NCBI GenBank assembly: GCA_020747065.1
Contig: JAGMVK010000001.1
Coordinates: 310,001-374,000, forward strand
Length of the DNA stretch: 64,000 nucleotides
Direction: 5' to 3'
DNA from: Cadophora sp. MPI-SDFR-AT-0126
Taxonomy: Eukaryota; Ascomycota; Leotiomycetes; Helotiales; Ploettnerulaceae
Shown: positions 22,904 to 33,995 of the stretch, piece after piece
How the letters are laid out: each line of letters starts with the position of its first letter
Numbering within the stretch: position 1 is the first letter of the stretch
Translations under genes and position numbers: made by a program
Notes under the pieces: generated by a model
The model's input: only the letters and a program-made list of their open reading frames with translations
What the model was told of the DNA's origin: nothing
The model's database searches: none

Positions 22904-25186
22904 ATGACTTCACTGGAAGCCACAACACAGCACGAGCTGCTGGTCTCTCAGGAACACCCAATATCAGAACTCACTCAGAACCTCTCACCACCACGATCCT
23001 CACCCAAGAAAGGTAAAAAGGAACGACGTGCACCTTCAGTAACACCACGAAAGTTTACCCGGTTCTTCACACCGCGGTCATCTCACGGCAGTCTCCCAAA
23101 TACAAGATCTCGAAAAGTCCTGAACGATATTACTGGACCAGCTATCAATCGGTCTACGCAATCGAGTCCTCTTCTGCCTTTCCGAGATATCAATGGCCAG
23201 GAGACTAGCCCCCTAGGATTTACACGGGAGTCGAAGAGAAGAAAGGTCTTTCACACACCGGAGCAATCTCCTCGGAAAGAGCTTGGTTTTGTCGGTTCAC
23301 ACAGCGAAGACTCGCATGTTGCTGGTATATTGTCTTCGCCTTGCGAAAGAGCTGCTAGGGGTCTGGAGTACATTGACGAGGATGAAGAAGGTGGATCTGA
23401 AGAAGACGGATATGAATATGTTCCGTCGAAGCCTGTTAAACGGATAGTTAGATTACAACAGCGAGGACTTGGGGGACAACTGCTGCACCGAAGCATTGGA
23501 ACCTCGTCACGCCACTACTCGTATCCTGTCAACGGTCAGTTCCCACCATTCTCTGTCAGAATTTCGTACTAATTCTTTACAGATTGGCAAGATCATACCG
23601 CTGGGTTCTACAGTAAGCCAGAAGATGTTCACATTAGTATGAGCATTCTGCACGAGGGAACCCGTCGAACAATTCCGTTCTGTGCCCGTGGTCTCAATGG
23701 TTGGTCCTCTTCCGAGTTGCTTCAGAGCTTTACTGACAGAATTCTAGCCCCTGATTCAACACTGGTAGCAGTAGGAGATGAAGAAGGATATGTACGAATC
23801 TTAGAATCTGCCAAGGGTGCCGATCCTCCATTCACAAAATCTTGCTTTTCTGCACGGATTCATTCCAATGCCATCATTGACATGTCTTTCACGGACGATG
23901 ATAGCCGACTAGCAACCGCATCTGGAGACCAAAGTGCTAGAGTTTTTGATATGCAGAAACAAGCCACAATCGCCATTTTCGGAAATCACACGGCTTCCTT
24001 GAAGCAGGTTCGATGGCAACCTGGAAATAGCAACAATAACGTGTTGGCAACGTCAAGTAGGGATGGAAGCATCCAATTGTGGGACCTGAGATGCAACATA
24101 TCCGATGGACCTACCAATTGCATATTTGCACCGCGCGAGACAGATCCAATCTTCGATGAACATGACTATGAGGAGAATATTCAGTTCAACCGACCAGTGA
24201 ACATCATATCTGATGGGCACAAACCACAAACGAAAACTGCCCCCGCGATTGGTGCACCGGACCAAATCATTCACCCTGGAGAAAAGACAACAAGATCGGG
24301 CGATGTATCCGTCACGGCAATCCACTTTCTCCCGGCTGGCCGAGAACACCTCCTCATGTCCGCCTCAGAAGCAGACGCCTCTGTTAAACTATGGGACATG
24401 CGACAAAGTGCTTCTACCACACGGCCTCGAGAACCCCTTGCATCAACGTCACAACCTCAATCGCATAGCAAGTGGCGCCATTTCGGTATCAATACCCTCA
24501 ATCTTAGCGGCGATGGAAACAGATTTTACACGTTGTGTAAGGACAACACTATTTACACCTACTCTACTGAGCATCTGATGTTGGGCCATGCTCCTGAGCT
24601 CTCCAGCATTAATCCTCCTCGCCCATCGTCACAATTTACCACACATGAGGGGTTGGGTCCACTATACGGTTTCAGACACCCAAAGCTTCATGCTACGACC
24701 TTCTACGTAAAGTCAGACATACGCAAAGCCAGGAATGGAAAGTGTGAGATGTTGGCAGTCGGCAGTAGTGATGGCTACACAATTCTCTTTCCTACCGACG
24801 AGCGCTACCTTCCTCTCCGAAACGAAGCACAACAAGCAGAAAATGCAGCAGAAAGTGATCTCCCTCTACGCACGCTTGAAAGCCGTCCAGCCCTTCGCAG
24901 GGTCAGTAGTGGAACTAGCACTCGTGCTGATGACTCTCTTCTCTTATCTCAGAATGGCACAGCGCTAGTCCGAGGTCATGATCGCGAAGTAGGTTCCGTA
25001 TCGTGGACATCTGCTGGAGACTTGGTTACTGTTGGTGACGACTACTTAATCCGGTGCTGGAGAGAGGATGGCGATGATGCAAAAGATTTGAGGGTCGGTG
25101 GAGAGAAGGATGGACGAAGATGGGGATCAGGATGGGCTGATGTTGAGGAGGGATATGATGACGATGATGAGGAGTTTAGTGACTGA
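22904..25186 (+). CDS. cdt2: Cdt2/DTL-like WD40 substrate receptor of CRL4 ubiquitin ligase
   Basis: The family recruits Cdt1 and other PCNA-bound substrates to Cul4-Ddb1 for destruction in S phase. Three exons, join(22904..23534, 23583..23699, 23748..25186), give about 728 residues. The second intron (48 bases, GTTGGT donor, TACTGAC branch site) restores LNAPDSTLVAVGDEEG, the characteristic first blade of this family. WD units follow, with SGDQSARVFDMQ, TSSRDGSIQLWDLR, SASEADASVKLWDMR and VGDDYLIRCWRED. The N-terminal 230 residues are disordered and Ser/Pro-rich with basic clusters, and the tail is acidic. Family assignment rests on blade motifs, so another nuclear WD40 protein is possible but less likely. 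Confidence 0.82.
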
Positions 25187-25458
25187 TTTGTGAAACATCC
25201 AGTTTGGAAGTGACACTCCAGGTGTTCATGCAGGATGGCGTATCAGGATTTCATGTTTGATTACCAGGAGCGCGGTAGACGCAGGCATGCATTGCTGGTG
25301 TTCTGGAGCGTGAGACCATCAAAATAGAATAGTGTAGATTTCAGACATACCCTACATCTTGAATATTGTTGAAATGGAAGTTTGAACAATTACATTGTCT
25401 CGAAGTGATCTCAACCTGGAATAAACGATCACTACTTTGGCACTCTAACTTCTCGTCT

Positions 25459-26449
25459 CTATTTCGTTGCCAATCCAACATGGGCAATAAATCTTAATTT
25501 CCCACCTTTCCCATTCTCATTCTTCACATACGCATCCTCTTTCTCCACCTCCTCAACAATGATGTTAACAGCCTCCTCCCACCTCTCCTCATCCTCCTTA
25601 CTCCACCCTTTCTCCGTATCCCCTAGGAAACTCCACAATCCCTCCGCCCAAGCCTTCAAATCCTTGACCTCAAGCCACAGCTCAAATGGTCTAATATCAA
25701 CCTTCCCCTCCTCAAACCCTCCCTCCTTGTAAAAATCACTCAACGTACTCTCCAACAATAGATCGCCACCCCACTGGATCCTCAATTTCTCATTCCCGCT
25801 TCGCGTAGCGAGATGTGCCTTCTTAAGCGGAATATCATGTGGCATAAATGCCCAGGTCACAACGACGGCTATACCGTCCGGTTTGAGCGTGCGGTAGAGG
25901 TGTTGTGCTGCTAGGTGCCTATTGTCGAGACCCATGATTACGAAGTTGGTGAATGAGTGAGTGAAGAAGTTTGAGGGAAATGTGAGTTCTTGGGCCTTCA
26001 TCACGGCGGTTTGGACTGGCCAGTTGTTGGAGAGGGCTTTGCTAGATGCGGCGGAGATTTGGTAGGCATTGGAGTCGGTGGCGTGGACTGTGAAGTTCTT
26101 CGATGTTGGAGAGGGGTTCTTTGGTGTGGGCGTGAAGAGCTCGCTCGTTACTTGGAGGGTGCCACAGCCATTGTCGTCTGTGGAAGTGATTAATGTTTTT
26201 TCATGCAGAAGCATTTCCCAGGAAGAACAGGGACATAAGCCACGGGCTCTGATGCTTTCACTTGCTGTAGAAGAGGGAGTAGAACTTACGAATTACAGAA
26301 TCAGCAGGAATTGCCGGGAGACGATTGCTAAGGATGTGTTGAGCGACGACTTCAGATGAATTTCCGATTATGCTTTCGAAGAGCTCGGCGCTTTTTGGTT
26401 GAGCCTGCTTAGGAATGAAGGGGGTTTCTGGCCACTGAGCTGCTGCCAT
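25459..26449 (-). CDS. class I SAM-dependent methyltransferase
   Basis: Two exons, complement(25459..26177, 26290..26449), give 292 residues. Splicing rebuilds the SAM-binding motif I as VIHDNGCGTLQV. Later motifs are NFVIMGLDN and LYRTLKPDGIAVVVTWAF, the post-I and motif II-III regions of UbiE-like enzymes. The protein is small and soluble with no targeting signal. Fungal genomes hold many such enzymes of unknown substrate, and no biosynthetic partner lies beside it. Confidence 0.85.
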
Positions 26450-26777
26450 GATGAGAAATTGGAAATTGTATATCAAAAAGCCTGAGTGGTACTTCTTGGA
26501 CAATCAGAAAACAGGAGAATTTCAAGGCCGCCAAATAAATACTAACGCAACCAGAGGATACTTTATTGAGCATTCATGTGGTAAACAAAAATTCCAACTT
26601 CATCTCTGTAATGTACAAAAGTATAGCTGTCTCTCACGTAAGCTAGACGATCTTTCGGGCCTTTAACCCCTTACACAATCAGGTACATCGTAAATGAAGC
26701 TTACAAATAGTGTATCAATACCACGCGCAAAGTACAAGTGTGGTCAGCATCGCACAAAATAGCCAATGACAAGACGG
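26450..26777. other. intergenic, methyltransferase promoter side
   Basis: 328 bases between the methyltransferase start and the 3' end of the Tim17-like gene. No gene seen. Confidence 0.55.
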
Positions 26778-27691
26778 TTAGGTCGATTTCAAGGACTGCA
26801 ATTCCTCCAGTGATTTCTTGGCAGCGACCTCACGTTCCTGAATGCGCAGAGCCTCAATATTCTCATCAACTAGCGCGATTTGAGCATTGATACGTAGCAG
26901 CTTCTCTTGCAGCATTGCCTCGTATTCCGCATCGGACAAAACCTTCATAGGACTCCACTTTGAGTTCAACCATGAGTTTTTGAGATCGCTTGCCTCCTCT
27001 GGTGCTTGGGAACGCTCGGAATTTCGGGCATCTGCCATGTTGTACACCACTTGACCGGTTGCTCCGAAAAGGGCAAACATGATTGCTCCTGGAATAGCAT
27101 TTCTTCTTCCTCCTGTTAATAACGTTAGACTATGACGGGTGGCGAGCGTCAATATACTAACGCAAGAGGCCTCCAGCTGTCCCACTGACTGCTCCAGCTA
27201 GAGCGCTGGCTGACACCTTTTCTCTTGGACTGACGTTGTCCTTGCCCCAGGCATGCAAGACAACACCTCGTGATACTGAACGAAGTTTTAGCAGATGCCA
27301 AGCTAGACCTGAGGGATCGACGAACCCCAAAATGTTCCTCCAAGTACAGACCATTGAATTCCTGAAGCCAGGGCAAAGAGAAACGGAGTGTTTGATCGGA
27401 CAACACCAGCGAATCCTCCCACAAGTAGTCCGGACATTCCTAATATAATATTAGCACAGTTCAAGAGGATTATCACGTGCAAATGTTGAGACTGGGAAAA
27501 CGAATTACACGGATTCAACTTGGAAATATCATACCAGAAAGTCCACCCACTTTAATAGCGGGCACTACGATCTCCAAAACCTCAGGAGGTAAGTCATTCC
27601 GCCGTTGGGGAGCATCTCCACTTCCCCCTTGCCTCGACGATTGTGTCATATCTTCTCTGACTTTTTTAATGGCGCATGCATTTGGCTGCAT
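26778..27691 (-). CDS. Tim17/Tim22/Tim23-family-like small membrane protein
   Basis: Four exons, complement(26778..27112, 27162..27275, 27326..27439, 27535..27691), give 239 residues with frame kept through three introns. The centre has Gly-rich weakly hydrophobic helices (GGLSGMSGLLVGGFAGVV, LFALASGIQWSVLGGTF, ASALAGAVSGTAGGLLRG, IPGAIMFALFGATGQVVY). That spacing is typical of the Tim17/22/23 superfamily of mitochondrial or peroxisomal membrane proteins. The C-terminal 85 residues form a charged coiled coil (LLRINAQIALVDENIEALR). The start is the first ATG in the frame. It is not one of the canonical Tim subunits by any motif I can see, so the exact role is unknown. Confidence 0.72.
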
Positions 27692-28085
27692 ACTCAAGAT
27701 ACTCAAGAGAAACAAGAGGCACTGACTGTTATAATTGATTCACCCATTTAGACGCCGATTGAGTATTGGTATGAAGTTGAGACGAGAGAACAGTGTAAAT
27801 GGAAATCCTTGAATCTGATAGTCAAATAGGTTCGCCGCTTGACCAAAAGTAGTGTAGCGCCATCAAGATCCCGGGGCCGATTTTCATGGCTACTTTTTAC
27901 CGCACACGAAAGAACAGCATCCGGTTTCCCCAAATCCTACGACACAATCAAGTTCCCGGAACTTGACCACGCAAGCAATCAAATCTTTACGACTCAACTG
28001 AAGGAATTGCCATCCTTCAGACCACCCCCTAGGACAAAGCGCAAGACCAAGTGTTCTCGCGCAGCGTCCTGAAAAAGCCGCAAAC
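27692..28085. promoter_or_regulatory. divergent intergenic region, Tim17-like / eIF4B
   Basis: 394 bases holding the promoters and 5' leaders of both genes. No gene seen. The eIF4B first exon is only four bases, so regulatory and leader sequence runs right up to its ATG. Confidence 0.55.
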
Positions 28086-30197
28086 ATGGGTAAGCCTGTT
28101 CTCCAAGTATTTGAAGTCTGCCACGCAGAATCACCAAAGTCCCTGGAAAATGGACAATTAACTTGCAGTTATACTGACAGGTTTATCAAACAGCTCCCAA
28201 AAAGAAAGAACAGCAGAAGATGTCCCTCGGGGCCTTCTTGACTGATGAAAGTGAGAGCGCCCCGAAGTCCGCAGCCTTCCCAACAAAAGCAAGACTGACA
28301 TAATGCAGAGATGGGATCCTGGGCTGACGAGATGGAGGATATGCCAGTTTGTGAGTGTCCTGTGATGTCTCATGTTTGATGTATACTAACTTTTGACTCT
28401 AAAGCCGGTATGAACTTTTCAGGCGCCCATTAGAATGAGCGAATCCCTTTGAAACGCATAACTAATCGGCATAGATTCTCGCACTGGCTATGGAGGAGGT
28501 GAACGCCGAACCTACAGCTCTACTACTGGTCAATACGGCAGCGGTAATGCTGGAGGTACGTCCTTCGTCACATCGGGCTGTTGAATAGCGCAACATACGC
28601 TAATGTATGATTAAGGTTATTCCGTTCGTGAGGAACTACCACTCCCCGACAAGCCGCCCTATACAGTCCATCTCGGTAACCTCTCCTTCGATGCCACCGT
28701 TGGCGACGTCACCGATTTCTTCGCGGGCTGCGAATGCACAAATGTCAGGATCATTGAAGACAAGCTCGAGATGAAGCCGAAAGGGTTTGGATACGCCGAA
28801 TTCGCGTCCAGAGATGGCCTCAAGCAAGCCTTGACCCTCAATGGCACTCCATTCCAAGGACGCAACATCAGAATCAGTGTCGCTGATCCTCGTATGTGTT
28901 CGTACAACCCCAGCAGGGTACAATAACTAACAAATATATAGCCAAGGACCGTGGAGATCGTCCAGATGTACGAGAGATCACTGACTGGAGCAGAAAGGGG
29001 CCTTTGCCAGATTTGCCGGGCCGGGGTGGAAATGACCGTCGTGGACCTGACCGTGGTGGGTTTGGATCCGACTTTGGCGGAGAGCGCGGAGAGCGCAAGG
29101 AGCGTTTCCCAGAGGGCGATGGCAAGGTCCGCGATTTTGGAAATTGGGATCGCAAAGGTCCGTTGTCTCCATTGCCACAAGCTGAGCGAGGACCTAGAGA
29201 GGGAGGCCGCCCAAGAACAAATGATGGACCAAGAGCGGAAGGATTCAGGGATCGCAGAGCGTCGCCAGCCGCTCAATGGGGAGAAGGCAGAGGACAAGGA
29301 TCGCAAGATGGGTCGAGACCACCAAGACGAGAGTTCCAAGAACGACCAGTCGTTGAGAGGGTGCCAACTGCTGCCGAACAGGACAACCAGTGGCGCTCAA
29401 AGATGCGGCCAGATGCCCCAGCGCCAAAGTCGTCTGTCCCGTCTCGAGATGGAAGTGAGGCTCCATCATCTCCCGCACCTACCCAGGCGCTTCCAGTCGG
29501 TCGCCCCAAGCTGAACTTGGCCAAGCGAACTGTCTCTGAGGCCCCTGACATGCCATCTCCTACCACTGCTGCTTCTAGTGACTCCAAGGCAAGCCCATTC
29601 GGCGCTGCTCGACCGATTGACACCGCTGCCAAGGAGAAGGAAATTGAAGAGAAGAAGGCAGCGTTAGCCAAGGAGAAGAAGGAAGCTGAGGAGAAGGCCA
29701 AGGAGGAGAAGCGCGAGGCGGCGAAAGCCAAAGCCGCTGAAGAGGCCGCCGAAGCTGAAAAGAAGGTCGAGATCTTGCAAAGAGAGGCCGATGATGCCAG
29801 TAAGACAGGAGAGACGATTGAGACGGAGAATGCCAATGGTAACATTGTAGATGACAAGGCCGTGAAGCCAAGAGAGATTGTTCGGGATGCAAGACCAAAG
29901 CCTGTTGAGACTGGTGCTTGGAGAAGAGCTTCAAATGGACCACCAACTCCCAGGGATGACATCCCAAGAGGACCAAGAGGAGGTCGTGGTGGAAGGGGTC
30001 GAGGAGAAGGTCGTGGAGGCCCAAGAAATTTCGAGCCAAGACAGTACTCGAACGGGCGTGCTCCACAATCACCAGCTCAGGCATCTACCCCAACCACGGA
30101 GACTGCCGCTATGGAGGATGATGGATGGAGCACTGTTTCGAAGCCAAAGAAGAACAACCGTGGTGGAAACCAGGGTTCGCGCGCAATTGCATCGTGA
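28086..30197 (+). CDS. tif3: translation initiation factor eIF4B (Tif3/Sce3 type)
   Basis: An RNA-binding cofactor that stimulates eIF4A helicase during ribosome scanning. Seven exons fit, join(28086..28089, 28194..28250, 28309..28350, 28405..28407, 28475..28555, 28616..28891, 28942..30197), giving 572 residues. The N-terminus MAPKKKEQQKMSLGAFLTDE, then GSWADEMEDMP, is typical. An RRM follows (YTVHLGNLSFDATVGDVTDF, then GFGYAEFASRDGL, GRNIRISVAD). The rest has Arg/Gly/Asp-rich repeats (GGERGERKERFPEGD), a Lys/Glu-rich helix and an RGG stretch (RGPRGGRGGRGRGEGRGG). Exon 1 is only ATGG, and exon 4 would be three bases (CCG at 28405-28407). If exon 4 is skipped, the frame still holds. Confidence 0.93.
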
Positions 30198-30985
30198 TTT
30201 AAGGCACGGCATCCAAAAGTTGGTCATGGATTGAAACAGGTTCAAAAAGATCTCTTTCATTGATCGGATCACGCCTTATACCCATTTCCGCAACAGCTAA
30301 TCTTCCTTCTCTGCTCTTCTCGGATGGCTTTCTTTTGGCGTTGGATCTTCTCAAGCATGTGTCTAGATCTTCTGCCAGATCCTCGGCTCATCACTGACCT
30401 CGGACACGGTGCCTATAAAGCAAAGTTTGCCGTACACTTAGAGTGCATATGGGCGGCCTCTGCACAAACGTTTTTCTCAGCTCTCGAACCGACACATGTT
30501 TTCTATCTCTGGTGTTCCAAGCAAATGCGACATCTATTTCTCGGCATGTCACGGCACGTCTGTTCCTACATCTGCGGAATGCGATTGCTTGCGAGTGGGT
30601 CTGTACACACCAAAAAGTTAATTCGTTGGGTCTTGGGAGTGCTGCATTAGGCTGGACTGGATGGTTTCCCACTTCCTACTTCTACAGGCAGGTGAGCGAG
30701 CCACCACTTTGGGCTGGCTGGTCATTGGTCATTTCGAGGGCATAGAAAGTGGAAGGTCGAATATTGCAAGCGTTCGTGTTTTGTACTTTTACATGCTTTT
30801 CCCGTCATGGCAATCAGACTCTTGAAATACAACATGTGCTACTGTCAATAGAGCAGATTATTCCGTGACCGGCATCCCGCACCTGAAGTCTTGCCCAATT
30901 TTCCTTCTGGACTCCGTCCTCTTTTGTCTTCGGCTCTAATGCCCCCTATTTGTTAATATTCTGATGACATGCCGATGAAGTCTTG
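30198..30985. other. convergent 3' region, eIF4B / JMJD7-like
   Basis: 788 bases between two converging genes. It has short open frames without motifs and no splice partners. It is most likely 3' untranslated sequence of both transcripts. Confidence 0.55.
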
Positions 30986-32594
30986 TCATCGTGCCGTGCC
31001 TCCCTCTCCTGCAACCGCAGCCAATCCAACATCCCTAACAAAATTACACATCGGCCAAAAGCCTCCTCCAAACTCCATATCATGCCTATTTTCTCGTAAG
31101 CACAATATAACCAAATCCCAAAGCAAAAGCAAAACTCACCAATAGTTAACAGCCACACATATCCCTTCCTCCGAGCAAGATTGTGAGACTTTATGATACC
31201 TTGCAGATCTCAGTCAGTATCATATCCAGAATACAGTCCTATGCGTCAAGCAAGGAACAGAATGAGGATGAAGGGGTGATAACATACCACAAAGCAGGCA
31301 AGTACAACATATCGCCCGCCTCTAACGTGACACTCATCGGCTCCACATACTTCGAATATCTCGTCCCATTCCCCTCTTCCACACTAACTTCCGAATCAGG
31401 ATCCCACGTCGCAAATGGTATACCATCACCTTCCTCCTCTACAATCTCAAATCCCTTTCCCACCCCATTACCCTCTTTCTCCTCTCCCTCCTTCAACCCC
31501 CCATCCCCATCACCACCACACCTCCGGTACGAAGCCGGCCTCAAAATCCTCTCTCCCACACCCGCCCACGCGACGGGCGGCAGCAGCACGAAATGCTTGG
31601 CTCCGATGATCTGCACGTAGATGTTCTCGTAGTTGTCTTTGTGCAAGGCGGTGACGGAGAGGGAGTTGCCGATCCAGAGGTTTACGGCGTCGGGGGTAGA
31701 GGAGAGGGCGATTCGCGAGAATGGGATGCTGGGGGGGACGGAGGGGGCGAGTAGGGGGTATTCGGTGGGGAGGTTGTCGTTTTCTATTGAGGGGGGGGGA
31801 GGGTGTTAATTGATGTGTTATGATGGTATGGAGAGGGTGAATATTAGGGGAGGTGGAAGGAGAAGTGCATAGTTGGGTGATGAAGAGGTGGAGGACGTAC
31901 GGGTTTGAGCGTATCTGACTTCGCCTCCTGGGATTCTTCTTGGTGTGGTGGAGTCTGATGATGAGAGGGCCTTTTCTTGAGCGATTATGAAATCCAGGAA
32001 AGTGGAGAAGGGCTGTTGTTCTTCGTGTGGTTTTACGAAGAGGAGCTCGTTGGTCTTGGGGGATCGGACGGGACTATCTGCGTTTCTATGCTCTATTAGC
32101 TGGAGTTTTAGAATTAACAAAAGGCACTGCTGGAGGGTTAAGAGACAGGACAGGACGGTGTATTTTGAGAAGCGAGAGTAAACAAAACAAGACATTGAGT
32201 GGTCTGGGTCAAGGTCGGAAAACGTGACTGAAGAGACCATTTGAAATGAGAGGTCAAACTCATAGCTCAAAGCAAATACCAATGTTTTGAAATCTGATAT
32301 TGAGAGATAAATGGATCGAATTACATACCCAACCGGCGTAACAGCGACATTGACACTCACCCCCTCCAAAACCTCCTTCAAGTTAGCGACATTCCATTCC
32401 CTCACGGCTTTCCAATCCGAAGCTCCACCCCGGATAACAAATGGTCTGTTCTGCGCTACGAAACGTAGGAACTCAAGTGGCGAGGGGAGCGACGTTAGCG
32501 TTGTGATTGACGAGGGGTTGAGAGAGTTGTAGTTTTCGAGGAGTGTGATGGTGGGGTCTTCAGGTATTGAGATGGAGGGGCCGTGAGGTTGCAT
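30986..32594 (-). CDS. JmjC/cupin-like hydroxylase, JMJD7-like
   Basis: Five exons, complement(30986..31085, 31140..31199, 31288..31783, 31901..32085, 32329..32594), give 368 residues. JMJD7-type enzymes are Fe(II)/2-oxoglutarate lysyl hydroxylases. The N-terminus shows LEFLRFVAQNRPFVIRGGA and DWKAVREWN. The iron ligands are the HxD pair in VTALHKDNYENIY and the distal His in LPALWYHKVSQSCSE, rebuilt across an intron. Family blocks IGAKHFVLLPP and NYWHDMEFGGGFWPMCNFVRD follow. An unusual acidic insert (EGEEKEGNGVGKGFEIVEEE) interrupts the barrel between the ligands. Another JmjC subfamily is possible. Confidence 0.87.
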
Positions 32595-33995
32595 TTGGAG
32601 AATAGGGTACGAATGGATATGTCGGCAAGGTAGGGTTCATGTGTGGGAGACTAGAATATCAAGGGTAGATTGTTAGAGGGATTTATGTCAAGTTGAGGCT
32701 TTTTGATGATGGTGGCAGGGTTTTTTGGTGGGGGTAGACTTTTCTTCGTTTGGGTGAGGTCAATAAACGACATCGTGTTGGGCGATTTATATTTGCAATC
32801 AAATTGAGACTTAATACCTTTGCAATCTATTCCGTTGTACTATGCTTCTATTCTCCCTCAAAATCTATTATCCATAGGTATTCAATGTCTGTCGTGATAT
32901 TTTTTGATAGTTCTCAAAACACGAGAAAATTGCCCCTCTTCACATGCAGTCAGATTATGCTACACAAAAAAACGACACACTAGCGATGCAATGCACAAAT
33001 TCCATAGTGCGAGTTTTATGCATCCCTTCCCTTCCCTCTCCTCACCTCGCCCTGCCCAGGCCAGCCTCTTTCTTACCCCTGAAATAAGACGGGTTGACCA
33101 ATATTTATGGCCCCTGGACGGATCAAATTAGATACACGCCGTCTCAATAAGCAGATCATCTCATTGGAAGATCTCCGCCGCCTCCAGCCGATGGAGTTAG
33201 AGCTATCCAGGATCCACATCCTATTCTCCTTTGGAACAACGTTCCCCGACGGACTCGCCCTTCTCGCTCGTGTTTGTGGCTTTCGATACCAAGCGGCGGG
33301 ACGACTCGAGAGAGAGACGGACGCTCTTCAGGCCAGCGCCTGTCACTTCCATCTCATCTGAACTCTGCAGTCAGCCGTTGCGTATGCATAGCACTGCATA
33401 AGTGCATAAGGAAGATGCATGCATATCTAGAGTATGGCAGAAAGATGCATCACAAGGGCTAAGGGATGAACAACTCACTCGATCACTCTACCTCAAGAAA
33501 ATCCGGAGCTTTCGCCGATGTGCCTCTGCGGAGGTAATCTGCACCGCTACGCGTCCTGGTTACACACGGTCTGGTCCTTGCGGGATGGGACGATGTGCCG
33601 TGTCTATCTCTATTTTTTTTTTCTCCCCTATCTAGGCTCGGCATGGGTCGTGGCTTATCCAGGAAATTTCATGGGGACATGGTGCTTTTTGGGAGGGTTT
33701 GGCAGCTGAGCTGACCACTTACAGACCGCCTTTATCAAGCCCCATGCCCTTAAATCAGATACGAGGCGTGTCCTGCGTGCAACCCTGGCTCCCTGACTCC
33801 TCCCCATTGGATCTGTAATGCGGCTGAGACCCCTAGAGTCAATAGTAAGTGATAGCAATAAGTACCTTGTGTCTCCATCTCTTTTCCAGGCTTTCTCTCT
33901 TCTTTTTCTGTTGCATTTCGTGTTGCCAGTGCAGCCCTACACTCGTTTGTCGGTATACTTATATTGTATATTCGATTTCTTAATAATATCTAATC
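32595..33995. promoter_or_regulatory. 1.4 kb divergent region upstream of the WSC peroxidase
   Basis: It separates the JMJD7-like and peroxidase starts. No convincing gene is present: the open frame at 33107-33361 has no recognisable domain. It contains a cluster of TGCAT words and an AT-rich stretch (33956-33991) just before the peroxidase ATG. The length suggests complex control of the peroxidase. Confidence 0.55.
33385..33450. repeat. cluster of six TGCAT words upstream of the peroxidase gene
   Basis: TGCAT starts at 33385, 33395, 33403, 33416, 33420 and 33446, six in 66 bases on one strand, two of them fused as ATGCATGCAT. Another lies at 33019. It could be a transcription-factor array or a decayed tandem repeat. 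Confidence 0.6.

Noticed and set aside
9498..26449. A secondary-metabolite cluster (NmrA-like gene with methyltransferase)
   Set aside because: The two are 16 kb apart with core genes between, and there is no polyketide synthase, non-ribosomal synthetase, terpene cyclase or pathway regulator.
28659..29962. Long minus-strand open frames
   Set aside because: They are shadows of the eIF4B RRM and low-complexity exons. The sense strand has an RRM, RGG repeats and introns.
33107..33361. A possible small gene upstream of the WSC peroxidase
   Set aside because: 84 codons with no motif, no splice partner and no family resemblance.
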